DNA of 64,000 nt from Oreohelix idahoensis (taxonomy: Eukaryota > Mollusca > Gastropoda > Stylommatophora > Oreohelicidae). The notes beneath the pieces are model-generated. The model saw nothing but the letters and a program-made list of their open reading frames with translations. It made no database searches and was not told the origin of the DNA. Each line of letters opens with the position of its first letter. Within the stretch, counting starts at the first letter, position 1. The stretch covers positions 400,001 to 464,000 of the forward strand of contig JAMPIV010011354.1 in NCBI GenBank assembly GCA_024509875.1, read 5' to 3'. The position numbers and the translations under genes are program-made. Positions 34,801 through 48,085 of this stretch are shown in pieces.

Positions 34801-37800
34801 GGAGTGATGACAAGATAACCAATAGAGTGATGACAAGATAACCAATGGAAGTGATGACAAGATAACCAATGGAACTGATGACAAGATAAACAATGAAACT
34901 CATAACAAGATAACCAATGGGAGTGATGACAAGATAACTAATGGGAGTGATGACAAAATAACCAATGGGAGTGATGACAAGATAACTAATGGGAGTGATG
35001 ACAAGATAACCAATGGAACTGATGACAAAATAACCAATGGGAGTGATGACAAGATAACTAATGGGAGTGATGACAAAATAACCAATGGGAGTGATGACAA
35101 GATAACTAATGGGAGTGATGACAAGATAACCAATGGAAGTGATGACAAAATAACCAATGGGAGTGATGACAAGATAACTAATGGGAGTGATGGCAAGATA
35201 ACCAATGAAACTGATGACAAAATAACCAATGGGAGTGATGACAAGATAACCAATGGGAGTGATGGCAAGATAACCAATGGAACTGATGACAAAATAACCA
35301 ATGGGAGTGATGACAAGATAACCAATGGGAGTGATGGCAAGATAACCAATAGAACTGATGACAAAATAACCAATGGAACTGATGACAAAATAACGAATGG
35401 AACTGATGACAAGATAAACAATGAAACTCATAACAAGATAACCAATGGGAGTGATGACAAGATAATTAATGGGAGTGATGACAAGATAACCAATGGAACT
35501 GATGACAAGATAACCAATGAAAGTGATGACAAGATAACCAATGTGAGTGATGACAAGATAACCAATGGGAGTGATGACAAGATAACCAATGGGAGTGATG
35601 ACAAGATAACCAATGTGAGTGATGACAAGATAACCAATGCGAGTGATGACAAGATAACCAATGTGAGTGATGACAAGATAACCAATGTGAGTGATGACAA
35701 GATAACCAATGGGAGTGATGACAAGATAACCAATGGAAGTGATGACAAGATAACCAATGTGAGTGATGACAAGATAACCAGTGTGAGTGATGACAAGATA
35801 ACCAATGTGAGTGATGACAAGATAACCAATGTGAGTGATGACAAGATAACCAGTGAAAGTGATGACAAGATAACCAATGAAAGTGATGACAAGATAACCA
35901 ATGGAAGTGATGACAAGATAACCAATGGGAGTGATGACAAGATAACCAATGTGAGTGATGACAAGATAACCAATGTGAGTGATGACAAGATAACCAGTGG
36001 AAGTGATGACAAGATAACCAATGAAAGTGATGACAAGATAACCAATGGAAGTGATGACAAGATAACCAATGGAAGTGATGACAAGATAACCAATGGGAGT
36101 GATGACAAGATAACCAATGGGAGTGATGACAAGATAACCAATGGGAGTGATGACAAGATAACCCATGGGAGTGATGACAAGATAACCAATGGAAGTGATG
36201 ACAAGATAACCAATGGGAGTGATGACAAGATAACCAATGGGGGTGATGACAAGATAACCAATGGGAGTGATGACAAGATAACCAATGGGAGTGATGACAA
36301 GATAACCAATGGGAGTGATGACAAGATAACCAATGTGAGTGATGACAAGATAAGCAATGGGAGTGATGACAAGATAACCAATGGGAGTGATGACAAGATA
36401 ACCAATGGGAGTGATGACAAGATAACCAATGGGAGTGATGACAAGATAACCAATGGGAGTGATGACAAGATAACCAATGGGAGTGATGACAAGATAACCA
36501 ATGGGAGTGATGACAAGATAACCAATGGGAGTGATGACAAGATAACCAATGGGAGTGATGACAAGATAATCAATGGGAGTGATGACAGGATAACCAATGG
36601 GAGTGATGACAAGATAACCAATGGGAGTGATGACAAGATAACCAATGGGAGTGATGACAAGATAACCAATGGGAGTGATGACAAGATAACCAATGGGAGT
36701 GATGACAAGATAACCAATGGGAGTGATGACAAGATAACCAATGGGAGTGATGACAAGATAACCAATGGGAGTGATGACAAGATAACCAATGGGAGTGATG
36801 ACAAGATAACCAATGGGAGTGATGACAAGATAACCAATGGGAGTGATGACAAGATAACCAATGGGGGTGATGACAAGATAACCAATGGGGGTGATGACAA
36901 GATAATCAATGGGAGTGATGACAGGATAACCAATGGGAGTGATGACAAGATAACCAATGGGAGTGATGACAAGATAACCAATGGGATTGATGACAAGATA
37001 ACCAATGGGAGTGATGACAAGATAACCCATGGTAGTGATGACAAGATAACCAATGGAAGTGATGACAAGATAACCAGTGGAAGTGATGACAAGATAACCA
37101 ATGGAAGTGATGACAAGATAACCAATGGGAGTGATGACAAGATAACCAATGGGAGTGATGACAAGATAACCAATGGAAGTGATGACAAGATAACCAATGG
37201 AAGTGATGACAAGATAACCAATGGGAGTGATGACAAGATAACCAATGGAAGTGATGACAAGATAACCAATGGGAGTGATGACAAGATAACCAATGTGAGT
37301 GATGACAAGATAACCAAAGGGAGTGATGACAAGATAACCAATGGGAGTGATGACAAGATAACCAATGTGAGTGATGACAAGATAACCAATGGGAGTGATG
37401 ACAAGATAACCAAAGGGAGTGATGACAAGATAACCAATGGGAGTGATGACAAGATAACCAATGGGAGTGATGACAAGATAACCAATGGAAGTGATGACAA
37501 GATAACCAATGGGAGTGATGACAAGATAACCAATGGGAGTGATGACAAGATAACCAATGGGAGTGATGACAAGATAACCAATGGAAGTGATGACAAGATA
37601 ATCAATGGGAGTGATGACAAGATAACCAATGGGAGTGATGACAAGATAACCAATGGAAGTGATGACAAGATAACCAATGGGAGTGATGACAAGATAACCA
37701 AAGGGAGTGATGACAAGATAACCAATGGGAGTGATGACAAGATAACCAATGTGAGTGATGACAAGATAACCAATGGGAGTGATGACAAGATAACCAATGG

Positions 37801-40800
37801 GAGTGATGACAAGATAACCAATGGGAGTGATGACAAGATAACCAATGGGAGTGATGACAAGATAACCAATGGGAGTGATGACAAGATAACCAATGGAAGT
37901 GATGACAAGATAACCAATGGAAGTGATGACAAGATAACCAATGGAACTGATGACAAGATAAACAATGAAACTCATAACAAGATAACCAATGGGAGTGATG
38001 ACAAGATAACTAATGGGAGTGATGACAAAATAACCAATGGGAGTGATGACAAGATAACTAATGGGAGTGATGACAAGATAACCAATGGAACTGATGACAA
38101 AATAACCAATGGGAGTGATGACAAGATAACTAATGGGAGTGATGACAAAATAACCAATGGGAGTGATGACAAGATAACTAATGGGAGTGATGACAAGATA
38201 ACCAATGGAACTGATGACAAAATAACCAATGGGAGTGATGACAAGATAACTAATGGGAGTGATGGCAAGATAACCAATGGAACTGATGACAAAATAACCA
38301 ATGGGAGTGATGACAAGATAACCAATGGGAGTGATGGCAAGATAACCAATGGAACTGATGACAAAATAACCAATGGGAGTGATGACAAGATAACCAATGG
38401 GAGTGATGGCAAGATAACCAATAGAACTGATGACAAAATAACCAATGGAACTGATGACAAAATAACGAATGGAACTGATGACAAGATAAACAATGAAACT
38501 CATAACAAGATAACCAATGGGAGTGATGACAAGATAACTAATGGGAGTGATGACAAGATAACCAATGGAACTGATGACAAGATAACCAATGAAAGTGATG
38601 ACAAGATAACCAATGTGAGTGATGACAAGATAACCAATGGGAGTGATGACAAGATAACCAATGGGAGTGATGACAAGATAACCAATGTGAGTGATGACAA
38701 GATAACCAATGTGAGTGATGACAAGATAACCAATGTGAGTGATGACAAGATAACCAATGTGAGTGATGACAAGATAACCAATGGGAGTGATGACAAGATA
38801 ACCAATGGAAGTGATGACAAGATAACCAATGTGAGTGATGACAAGATAACCAGTGTGAGTGATGACAAGATAACCAATGTGAGTGATGACAAGATAACCA
38901 ATGTGAGTGATGACAAGATAACCAATGAAAGTGATGACAAGATAACCAATGAAAGTGATGACAAGATAACCAATGGAAGTGATGACAAGATAACCAATGG
39001 GAGTGATGACAAGATAACCAATGTGAGTGATGACAAGATAACCAATGTGAGTGATGACAAGATAACCAGTGGAAGTGATGACAAGATAACCAATGAAAGT
39101 GATGACAAGATAACCAATGGAAGTGATGACAAGATAACCAATGGAAGTGATGACAAGATAACCAATGGGAGTGATGACAAGATAACCAATGGGAGTGATG
39201 ACAAGATAACCAATGGGAGTGATGACAAGATAACCAATGGGAGTGATGACAAGATAACCCATGGGAGTGATGACAAGATAACCAATGGGAGTGATGACAA
39301 GATAACCAATGGGAGTGATGACAAGATAACCAATGGGAGTGATGACAAGATAACCAGTGGGAGTGATGACAAGATAACCAATGGGAGTGGTGACAAGATA
39401 ACCAATGTGAGTGATGACAAGATAAGCAATGGGAGTGATGACAAGATAACCAATGGGAGTGATGACAAGATAACCAATGGGAGTGATGACAAGATAACCA
39501 ATGGGAGTGATGACAAGATAACCAATGGGAGTGATGACAAGATAACCAATGGGAGTGATGACAAGATAACCAATGGGAGTGATGACAAGATAACCAATGG
39601 GAGTGATGACAAGATAAACAATGGGAGTGATGACAAGATAACCAATGGGAGTGATGACAAGATAACCAATGGAAGTGATGACAAGATAACCAATGGAAGT
39701 GATGACAAGATAACCAATGGAAGTGATGACAAGATAACCAATGGAAGTGATGACAAGATAACCAATGGGAGTGATGACAAGATAACCAATGGGAGTGATG
39801 ACAAGATAACCAATGGGAGTGATGACAAGATAACCCATGGTAGTGATGACAAGATAACCAATGGAAGTGATGACAAGATAACCAATGGGAGTGATGACAA
39901 GATAACCAATGGAAGTGATGACAAGATAACCAATGGAAGTGATGACAAGATAACCAATGGGAGTGATGACAAGATAACCAATGGGAGTGATGACAAGATA
40001 ACCAATGGAAGTGATGACAAGATAACCAATGGGAGTGATGACAAGATAACCAATGTGAGTGATGACAAGATAACCAAAGGGAGTGATGACAAGATAACCA
40101 ATGGGAGTGATGACAAGATAACCCATGTGAGTGATGACAAGATAACCAATGGGAGTGATGACAAGATAACCAATGTGAGTGATGACAAGATAACCAATGG
40201 GAGTGATGACAAGATAACCAATGGGAGTGATGACAAGATAACCAATGGAAGTGATGACAAGATAACCAATGGGAGTGATGACAAGATAACCAATGGGAGT
40301 GATGACAAGATAACCAATGGGAGTGATGACAAGATAACCAATGGAAGTGATGACAAGATAACCAATGGGAGTGTTGACAAGATAACCAATGGGAGTGATG
40401 ACAAGATAACCAATGAAAGTGATGACAAGATAACCAATGGGAGTGATGACAAGATAACCAATGGAAGTGATGACAAGATAACCAATGGAAGTGATGACAA
40501 GATAACCAATGGGAGTGATGACAAGATAACCAATGGGAGTGATGACAAGATAACCAATGGGAGTGATGACAAGATAACCATGGAAGTGATGACAAGATAA
40601 CCAATGGAAGTGATGACAAGATAACCAATGGGAGTGATGACAAGATAACCAATGGGAGTGATGACAAGATAACCAATGGAAGTGATGACAAGATAACCAA
40701 TGGGAGTGATGGCAAGATAACCAATGGAACTGATGACAAAATAACCAATGGAACTGATGACAAAATAACCAATGGAACTGATGACAAGATAAACAATGAA

Positions 40801-42725
40801 ACTCATAACAAGATAACCAATGGGAGTGATGACAAGATAACTAATGGGAGTGATGACAAGATAAACAATGGAACTGATGACAAAATAACCAATGGGAGAG
40901 ATGACAAGATAACTAATGGGAGTGATGACAAGATAACCAATGGAACTGATGACAAAATAACCAATGGGAGTGATGACAAGATAACTAGTGGGAATGATGG
41001 CAAGATAACCAATGGAACTGATGACAAAATAACCAATGGGAGTGATGACAAGATAACCAATGGGAGTGATGGCAAGATAAACAATGGAACTGATGACAAA
41101 ATAACCAATGGGAGTGATGACAAGATAACCAATGGGAGTGATGGCAAGATAACCAATGGAACTGATGACAAAATAACCAATGGGAGTGATGACAAGATAA
41201 CCAATGGGAGTGATGGCAAGATAACCAATAGAACTGATGACAAAATAACCAATGGAACTGATGGCAAAATAACCAATGGAACTGATGACAAGATAAACAA
41301 TGAAACTCATAACAAGATAACCAATGGGAGTGATGACAAGATAACTAATGGGAGTGATGACAAGATAACCAATGGAACTGATGACAAAATAACCAATGGG
41401 AGTAATGACAAGATAACTAATGGGAGTGATGACAAGATAACCAATGGAACTGATGACAAAATAACCAATGGAACTGATGACAAGATAAACAATGAAACTC
41501 ATAACAAGATAACCAATGGGAGTGATGACAAGATAACTAATGGGAGTGATGACAAGATAACCAATGGAACTGATGACAAAATAACCAATGGAACTGATGA
41601 CAAGATAAACAATGAAACTCATAACAAGATAACCAATGGAACTTATGACAAGATAACAAATGGAACGGATGACAAGATAACTAATTGAAGTGATGACAAG
41701 ATAACCAGTGCAACTGATGACAAGATAACCAACTGAACTGATGACAAGATAACCAATGGAACTGATGACAAGATAAACAATAGAACTGATGACAAGAATA
41801 ACCAACTGAACTGAAAACAAGAAAACCAATAGAACTGATAACAAGATAACCAATAGAACTGATGACACGATAACCAATTGAACTGATGACAGGTTAACCA
41901 ATGGAACTGATGACAAGATAAACAATAGAACTGATGACAAGAATAACCAACTGAACTGATAACAAGAAAACCAATAGAACTGATAACAAGATAACCAATA
42001 GAACTGATGACACGATAACCAATAGAACTGATGACAAGCTAACCAATAGAACTGATGAAAATATAACCAATTGAACTGATGACAAGATAAACAATGGAAC
42101 GGATGAAAAGATAAACAATGGAACTGATGACAAGATAAACAATGGAACGGATGACAAGATAAACAATGAAACTGATAACAAGATAAACAATAAAACCGAT
42201 GACAAGATAAACAATAAAACTAATGACAAGATAACAAATAGAACTGATGACGAGATAACCAATTGAACTGATGACAAGATAAACAATGAAACTGATAACA
42301 AGATAAACAATAAAACTGATGACAAGATAACAAATAGAACTGATAACAAGATAATCAATGGATCTGATGACAAGATAATCAATAGAACCGATGGCAAGAT
42401 AACCAATGGAGCTGATGACAAGATAACCAATGGAACTGATGACAAAATAACCAATGAAACTGATGACAAGATAACCAATAGAACTGATGACAAGATAAAC
42501 AATGAAACTGACAACAAGATAAACAATAGAACTGATGACAAGATAACCAATTGAACTGATGACAAGATAACCAATGGAACTGATGACAAAATAACCAATG
42601 GAACTGTTGACAAGGTAACCAATGGAACTGTTGACAAGATAACCAATGGAACTGACGACAAGTTAACCAATGGAACTGACGACAAGATAACCAATGGAAC
42701 TGCCGACAAGATAACCAATGGAACT
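31863..42725 (+). repeat. Giant 24-bp minisatellite with higher-order structure, right part
   Basis: About 450 near-identical units (10.86 kb divided by 24). Each has GATAACCAAT, then a variable GGGA/GGAA/GAAA/GTGA, then GTGATGACAA. A marker unit containing AAACTCATAA recurs at 34896, 35424, 37968, 38496, 40799, 41303, 41495 and 41615. The distances 34896-37968 and 35424-38496 are both exactly 3072 bp, or 128 units. The right end (from about 41.6 kb) is more diverged. Because 24 is a multiple of three, huge open frames exist on both strands; these are artefacts. The array lies in the ARRDC intron. Confidence 0.96.
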
Positions 42726-43020
42726 GACGAAAAGAACCAGAAACGCACAAGTGGAGCAGAAGATTACAAGACGCTAGAGGTGGATAGGACACACTCTGAG
42801 GAAACCCGTTGATAGCATGACAGTACAGTCTTCATTCTGGAATCCTTACAGCAAAACGTGAAGAGGTAGTCTGACAAAAATACAGGGAGAAGAACTAGAG
42901 ACAAATACAAGGGCTAACGAAGTGATGGCATAGGAGGAGGGAGGGGACATGGGGTGGATTAGTTAAAGGTTTATGCTGCGTGGAGAGCTGAAGGATAATG
43001 AATGCCTGAATGAATCACTG
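42726..43020 (+). pseudogene. LINE 3'-terminal fragment continuous with the minisatellite
   Basis: The last array unit runs without a break into sequence homologous to the LINE at 44613-44710. Shared pieces are AAGAAC.AGA, AGTGGA, TGGATAG and GAAAC..G.TAATAGCAT-like blocks. It ends in the family's 3' tail (TTAAAGG, TTTATGCT, AGCTGAAGG). The frame is broken. Confidence 0.75.
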
Positions 43021-43073
43021 AGTACAACAAGTTGTGGAGAGTTCTGATCGCCTACGCCAACCTCAACGACACT

Positions 43074-43815
43074 TCAAGAAGAAGAAAAAGAAGAAGCAGA
43101 AGAGGAAGAAGATGAAGAAGGAGACGAAAGAAGAGGTGGAAGAGAAAAAATAAGAAGAAAAAGAAGTGTAAGAGAAGAAAGAAAGAAAGAAAGATAGAAA
43201 GAAAGAAAGAAGGAAGGAAGGACAGAAAGAAGAAGATAAAGAAGAAGAATAACAGGAGGAGGAGAAAGAAGAAGAAGAAGAAGAAGAAGAAGAAGAAGAA
43301 AGAAGAAGAGTAAGAAAAAGAAAGAAAGAAAGAGGTAGAAGAACAGGAAAAGAAGAAAGAAGAAGAATCAGACGAAGATGGAGAAGAAGCACAAGAATAA
43401 GAAGGAGGAAAAGAAGAAGAAGAAGAAGAAGAAGAAGAAGAAGAAGAAAAAGAAGAAGAACAAGAAAAAGAAGAAGAACAAGAAAGAAGAGAATACAGAA
43501 GAAAATTTAGAACAGGAAAGAAGAAAAAGAAGAAGAAGAAAAAGAAGAAGAAAAGGAAGAATAAAGAAGAAGATGTAGACGAAGGAAACAGAGGAAGAAG
43601 AAGAAGAAGAAAGAAGAGGAAGAAGAAGAAGAAAGAAGAGAATACATAAGAAAATGTAGAAGAGGAAAGAAGAATGAAGAAGACGAAGAAGAAAAGGAAA
43701 AACAAGAAGAACAGGAAGAGAATAAAAAAGAAGATGTAGACGAAGAAAGAAAAAGAAAGGGAAGAGAATATAGAAGAATATGTAGAGGAAGGAAGGAAGA
43801 AGAAGAAGTAGACGA
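43074..43815 (+). repeat. About 740-bp polypurine (GAA-rich) tract
   Basis: The plus strand is almost purely A and G, mainly imperfect GAA/AAG/GGA triplets, with T/C-rich complement. Poly-Lys/Glu and poly-Ser/Phe frames are artefacts. Such mirror-like purine tracts can form triplex (H-DNA) structures; that this one does is inference. Confidence 0.9.
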
Positions 43816-44439
43816 CGTACGCAATAACTTTGAAGATGGAGAACAGCAAGAACTGCTGAAGAACGACATGACATAAGCTCCAATAACGGACCATCTGCAG
43901 GGAGACAACAACATGCCGTACACACAAGACTGGACCACTAGAGCACTGAACATTAGTGTGTAAACAATACGAAGAATAACACATGGATACCGGATATACG
44001 AGTACATAGAAACCAGGGTTACATTAACGCAAAGCACGTTTACTCTAAGACTAACACAACGTAATACATGAATGAATAATTGGTGAATAAAACATGAATT
44101 ACAGAATGGAATGATGAATGTGGTAATAATAAATGAATGTTTACATCATTGCTTACAAGCTGGATAAGTAGGTTATTGAGGGAATGCGATATACAAGAAC
44201 GGGCAAAGAACACGATAACGGGGATGTAACACAAGAAATAATGGAAGAATTACGAAACGTGCCTGCCACGTGCATGCACAAAGAATAAACTGAACTGTAT
44301 TGTGAATATGTTTCACACAAAGGAATAATTAAATAACGAATGAGGAATAATGAACAAATCAGTGGACGCGCCGGTAGTCATATTTGGCTGAACGGATATA
44401 AAATAAGAATGCAGAAGGCACAGTGAAAAATATCTGGAA
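43816..44439. other. No gene seen
   Basis: AT-rich spacer between the purine tract and a LINE fragment. No repeat family or coding frame is recognised. Confidence 0.5.
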
Positions 44440-44765
44440 ATCAGAAGAAATAAAGGATCTTCAACTAAAACACCAGAGCAGTTCTACTGTATGGCTCTGA
44501 AAACACGGAGAACAACAAAAACTACAAACAGGAAGTTACAAAACCTCATTAATGAGTACTTGCAGTGTCTAGAAAGATTGAAATGGTATGACAAGATCAC
44601 TAATGGACTTGATGGGAAGAACTAGATAAATGCCAGTGGAATAAGATATGATGAAACGACGTTGGCGCTGGATAGCAGGCATGTAGAAGAAACTAGCTAA
44701 TAGCATTACAAGGCAGATCTTGTTATGGGATCCTAAGGGTAAACAAAAATAAAATAAATAAAGGG
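44440..44765 (+). pseudogene. LINE fragment carrying the minisatellite seed
   Basis: Broken frames give IWKSEEIKDLQLK, WYDKITNGLDGKN and RRWRWIAGM, then SITRQILLWDPKG. This is the thumb-to-C-terminus part of the same LINE family as 42726-43020, 47805-48085, 50325-50650 and 55955-56205. Bases 44590-44620 match a minisatellite unit (right-end type) plus the start of the next at 25 of 31 positions by eye. Confidence 0.72.
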
Positions 44766-45596
44766 TCACTCAGAAACACACAAAAAGTGAGTTAGATACA
44801 GACGTAAAAGGGAAAAGCAAGACACAGAAAGTTCTTCAACAGGCGGTAAGAGATCACTCAACATAACCACTGACTGATATGACTCAGCCATATTAAAATA
44901 ACTTCTGACCAATATGACTCAGCTAATATTGTCTGCTAATTTCTCTCTCCTCGTGCAGTTAGTTAAAACTAGAATTTCAACCTAATTTCTATTCAGCGGT
45001 CGACAACTCCAAAGCAACGTCTTCCTTCCTTCATTTATTCAGACAAGTATTAAGTTCGACAACTCCTATACATATTATCGTATACTAATGTACGAACATT
45101 CTTTTAAATAGGCAATTGAATATCACCACACTGTTTATACTGTCACGTGATATCCATGTCTGGCGCTTCACACAGCAGGGCATAGTCCCACCCAGCGTCA
45201 GCTAATCGGGATATTCTTCTGCTTCTTCTTCTTTCGATCCCTAGGGATCCGAGTTTTCACTCTTTACACTTTTGTATTTGGGGAAGAGTTCCAGGGTGTT
45301 ACGCCTCCGTTTTCACACAGCTTTGCGTTCATTAGTGAAACATTACTGTACTGTGCTAAAATGGAGCAGCACTAAAACGTAGCGCTATAACGCATCGCTG
45401 TTGAAACAGAACCACCGAATTGATGTATGACGTAAGGCCAAAATGTTAGATTACGTTGATGTGCGTTCATGAGCAGAAGTAACGGTCACTTTTGGTTCTC
45501 TTTCGATTGTGTATTCAAATGTGTCAAGACGCGTATTTTATGAGCTCCTGCATTGAGTGTTTGATGTCCGAAATTTGTGCATGCTTATGGACGTAA
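44766..45596. other. No gene seen
   Basis: No supported gene or repeat. A CTTCTT-like run lies near 45210-45235. Confidence 0.45.
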
Positions 45597-45616
45597 TAAT
45601 AATAATAATAATAATA
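45594..45616 (+). repeat. (TAA)n microsatellite
   Basis: About seven ATA/TAA triplets directly at the 3' end of the minus-strand LINE fragment that follows. Confidence 0.85.
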
Positions 45617-45845
45617 GCCCCTTCAGTCATAACTGACTATGGGAATGCGCCCCTGAGGTGACAGCCCTCAGCTGCTTATTTTCCTGGTGCTCCTTTCGAC
45701 GTGTTCTCCTCACCTCTGCTTCCTGTGTGAGCCTCTCTTCACCCAATCTGAGGTGGCGCCGTAAATAGCATCGCCACTTAGTGCGATCGGCAGCTTCATC
45801 CTCCCATGTTGCTGGATCCATGTCCAGTGCCCTCTTATGGACGTA
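45617..45845 (-). pseudogene. LINE 3'-terminal fragment
   Basis: The minus strand reads RALDMDPATWEDEAADRTK, then WRCYLRRHLRLGEERLTQ. It is the same LINE family and end point as 20344-20705. Confidence 0.7.
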
Positions 45846-46534
45846 CGGTTGAGATATTGCATGCCATGGATTCATGTGTGAATCGACGGAGAAATATCAT
45901 AAATTGTTAATAATATTTTGACGATCTAGTCAAGTTATATTGTCGCGGACAGTTGAACTTAAACGGACGGCACATTTGCCTACCATTCATGTACAGTATT
46001 ATGATGGCCTTGTACTTCTGGCCTATGAAAGACAGCTTGCTTTTATTATATCAAAATATGGAGCTTCAATGTTCTATGATGTCAATAAATTCTAAAAACG
46101 TTAACCAGGAGTGATCTACATTCCTTCGTTGATTTAACTGTTGTGAGTTCATTTGGACATTTGCTAACTATACAGAATTCTGATCAACACTTCATTAGAA
46201 TGGACCGCAGGACAGGGTTTTCTTATAAACTCTTGCAAACTCAGCAGGGTCCACATTGGTAGAACATGCCAGACCCACCAAGTGGCGGGTGATTCAATGC
46301 CACGGGTTGGGTGGGTTCTCTTACTCTAGAGGAGATCATCATCTGGGTATGCAAATTAGAATCTAAGAATGTATATGGTATTTTCATGGTCAGATTTCTC
46401 TGAACTGAATGTTCAGACATTGACCCCCCGTTGTCTTCTGTTTGATGCCCACATGAAAACTAGGGTTGTGGAGCCGGAAAAAGAATTAGTTGCTACGCCG
46501 TCTCTGACTTCAGTAATTTAATAAGTAGAAGTAA
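45846..46534. other. No gene seen
   Basis: Sequence without recognisable features on either strand. Confidence 0.45.
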
Positions 46535-46785
46535 TGGTAGTCCCATAGCAGGTATTGCCGTAGTGGAGTTAAGTGTTAGAGACTTCACTATACTAGGTCC
46601 AGCCTCGAGAAGTGGGGTGACCAGTCCACTTCCTCGCTGTCTTTTCCTTCCCTAACTCTAGTGCAAAGTCAGGTACCCATTTACAGCTGAGTAGACTGAA
46701 GCGTGTCGATACCGTGAATTTAACCCGGCACCTTTGCCACGACTCACCAGCGCTCCAACGACTCTGTCAATAGGTCGCTTATTTA
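46535..46785 (-). repeat. tRNA-derived SINE, minus orientation
   Basis: The reverse complement matches 16491-16730. It has a B-box-like GGTGCCGGGTTAAATTC, a middle with GGGTACCTGACTTTGC, and the tail GTCTCTAACACTTAACTCC. Confidence 0.75.
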
Positions 46786-47804
46786 ATAAATAGGACTCGA
46801 AATTCGACTCAAACTCCAACAAGAATGGGTTTAAAGGGGGAAAAAAATCCCGAATTCTCGAGAAACCCTGCTTTGTCCAGGCATTCTGGGAATTTTCAGC
46901 TTATGAGAGGAGCTTATAACCGATTCTGACTACAAATCCGACTTCGCAGAAAACTAGCGATTACACGACTCCGAATCCACAACCCTGTGTCAAACAAGAG
47001 GATCTTTAATATGCATAAAACGGAAACGAACTCCGATAGTTTAGTTCTTAATATAAAAATGTCGATTTTACTACACCAAAGAAATAAGTTTAACGCGGTG
47101 CGCAGATCAGGACTAAACCCTCAATGCTTTCCCGACTATCAGTTAGACACTGGGGTCTACCACCTATGTCCTGCTTGTCGTTATATGTCTGTGTAGCCAA
47201 GCTAACGGTTAAATCAACTCAGCCGAGTGCGTGCTGGCACAAAGCAAACCATAAAACATGCACAAAAACAGAATCATTACATCACCCGAGATTAACCTTG
47301 GCCTCTTGTGCAATTAAATTATGTTTTTAGGGAGTTTTGCATCGTGTTGGCGAGGTGCAATGTCTTTTGGTTATATTAGGGCACATGTTCTGCTATGAGA
47401 ATCCTTGTGTCTGGCTATTAGAGTTTATGAAACGTTTTCTTTGTGACGTCACTTTAAATGGGCTTAAGGTCGGGTATCTCATATATAGTAATTCATGACC
47501 TGACCTCCAAGCAAGGTCAAAGCCATCCAGGTTTGTACAATAAATGATGATCCAGGAAAACATGGCCAAGATGACATAATAACAGCCTTCCACGTATTCA
47601 TCTCCAGGGAAGCTTGAAGGCGGTAATTCAGAATAATTACCATGTTTACTGACAAACACATCACAAAAATGAGCAGCAAATTGATTTCAGGAAAGATTAA
47701 TCTGAACATTTCTGGCAAATACAATCAAAATTTTGAATGCTTCAGGGAAAAGTGAACTTGAGCCTGCTTGTAACTGAGCGAAGTATAGAATTTCTAATCC
47801 CTTG
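46786..47804. other. No gene supported; weak R1 copy inside
   Basis: A diverged R1 copy lies at about 47325-47400 (GTGTTGGCGAGG, GGTTATATTAGGGC). Minus-strand frames between 47393 and 47724 are open but match nothing I recognise. Confidence 0.4.
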
Positions 47805-48085
47805 TCGTCCACCCATTGGAACAGGAGGTGAGAAGAGACGATGACGCTAGATAGGGCAAGAACATACGTCACGAAAATCAGCTGATAGCGTTAAAAGGTA
47901 GTCCCTGTTCTAGAACTCCTACAGTAAAAGAGAGACACCAAGACGCACGGAGAAGATAACTAAGACCAACATAAAAGGGATAAAAAAACATATGGAGAAA
48001 TGTTTGAACGGATAGCACAGGACACTAGTGCTTGGCGTGTTTTTTTAAAGGACCTATGCTCCACGGCAGCTGAAAAATGTTGATG
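47805..48085 (+). pseudogene. LINE 3'-terminal fragment
   Basis: Decayed homologue of 42760-43020 and 55955-56205. It contains GAGAAGAGACGATGACG, CTGATAGCGTTA, CCCTGTTCTAGAA and the tail block CCTATGCTCCACGGCAGCTG. Confidence 0.6.

Noticed and set aside
31844..41940. Very long open frames (up to over 2200 codons) on both strands
   Set aside because: They exist because a 24-bp unit is a multiple of three and lacks stops in several frames. They have no start context, composition is a strict 8-residue repeat, and opposite strands are equally open.
31863..42725. CRISPR-like array
   Set aside because: Units are directly contiguous with no spacers, and the context is animal DNA. It is a minisatellite.
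43052..44037. Ser/Phe/Leu-rich and Lys-rich frames of up to 310 codons
   Set aside because: They are translations of the GAA-rich purine tract and its complement.
47393..47872. Minus-strand frames with hydrophobic stretches, possible gene
   Set aside because: Short, overlapping in several frames, with no recognisable family or splice pattern.
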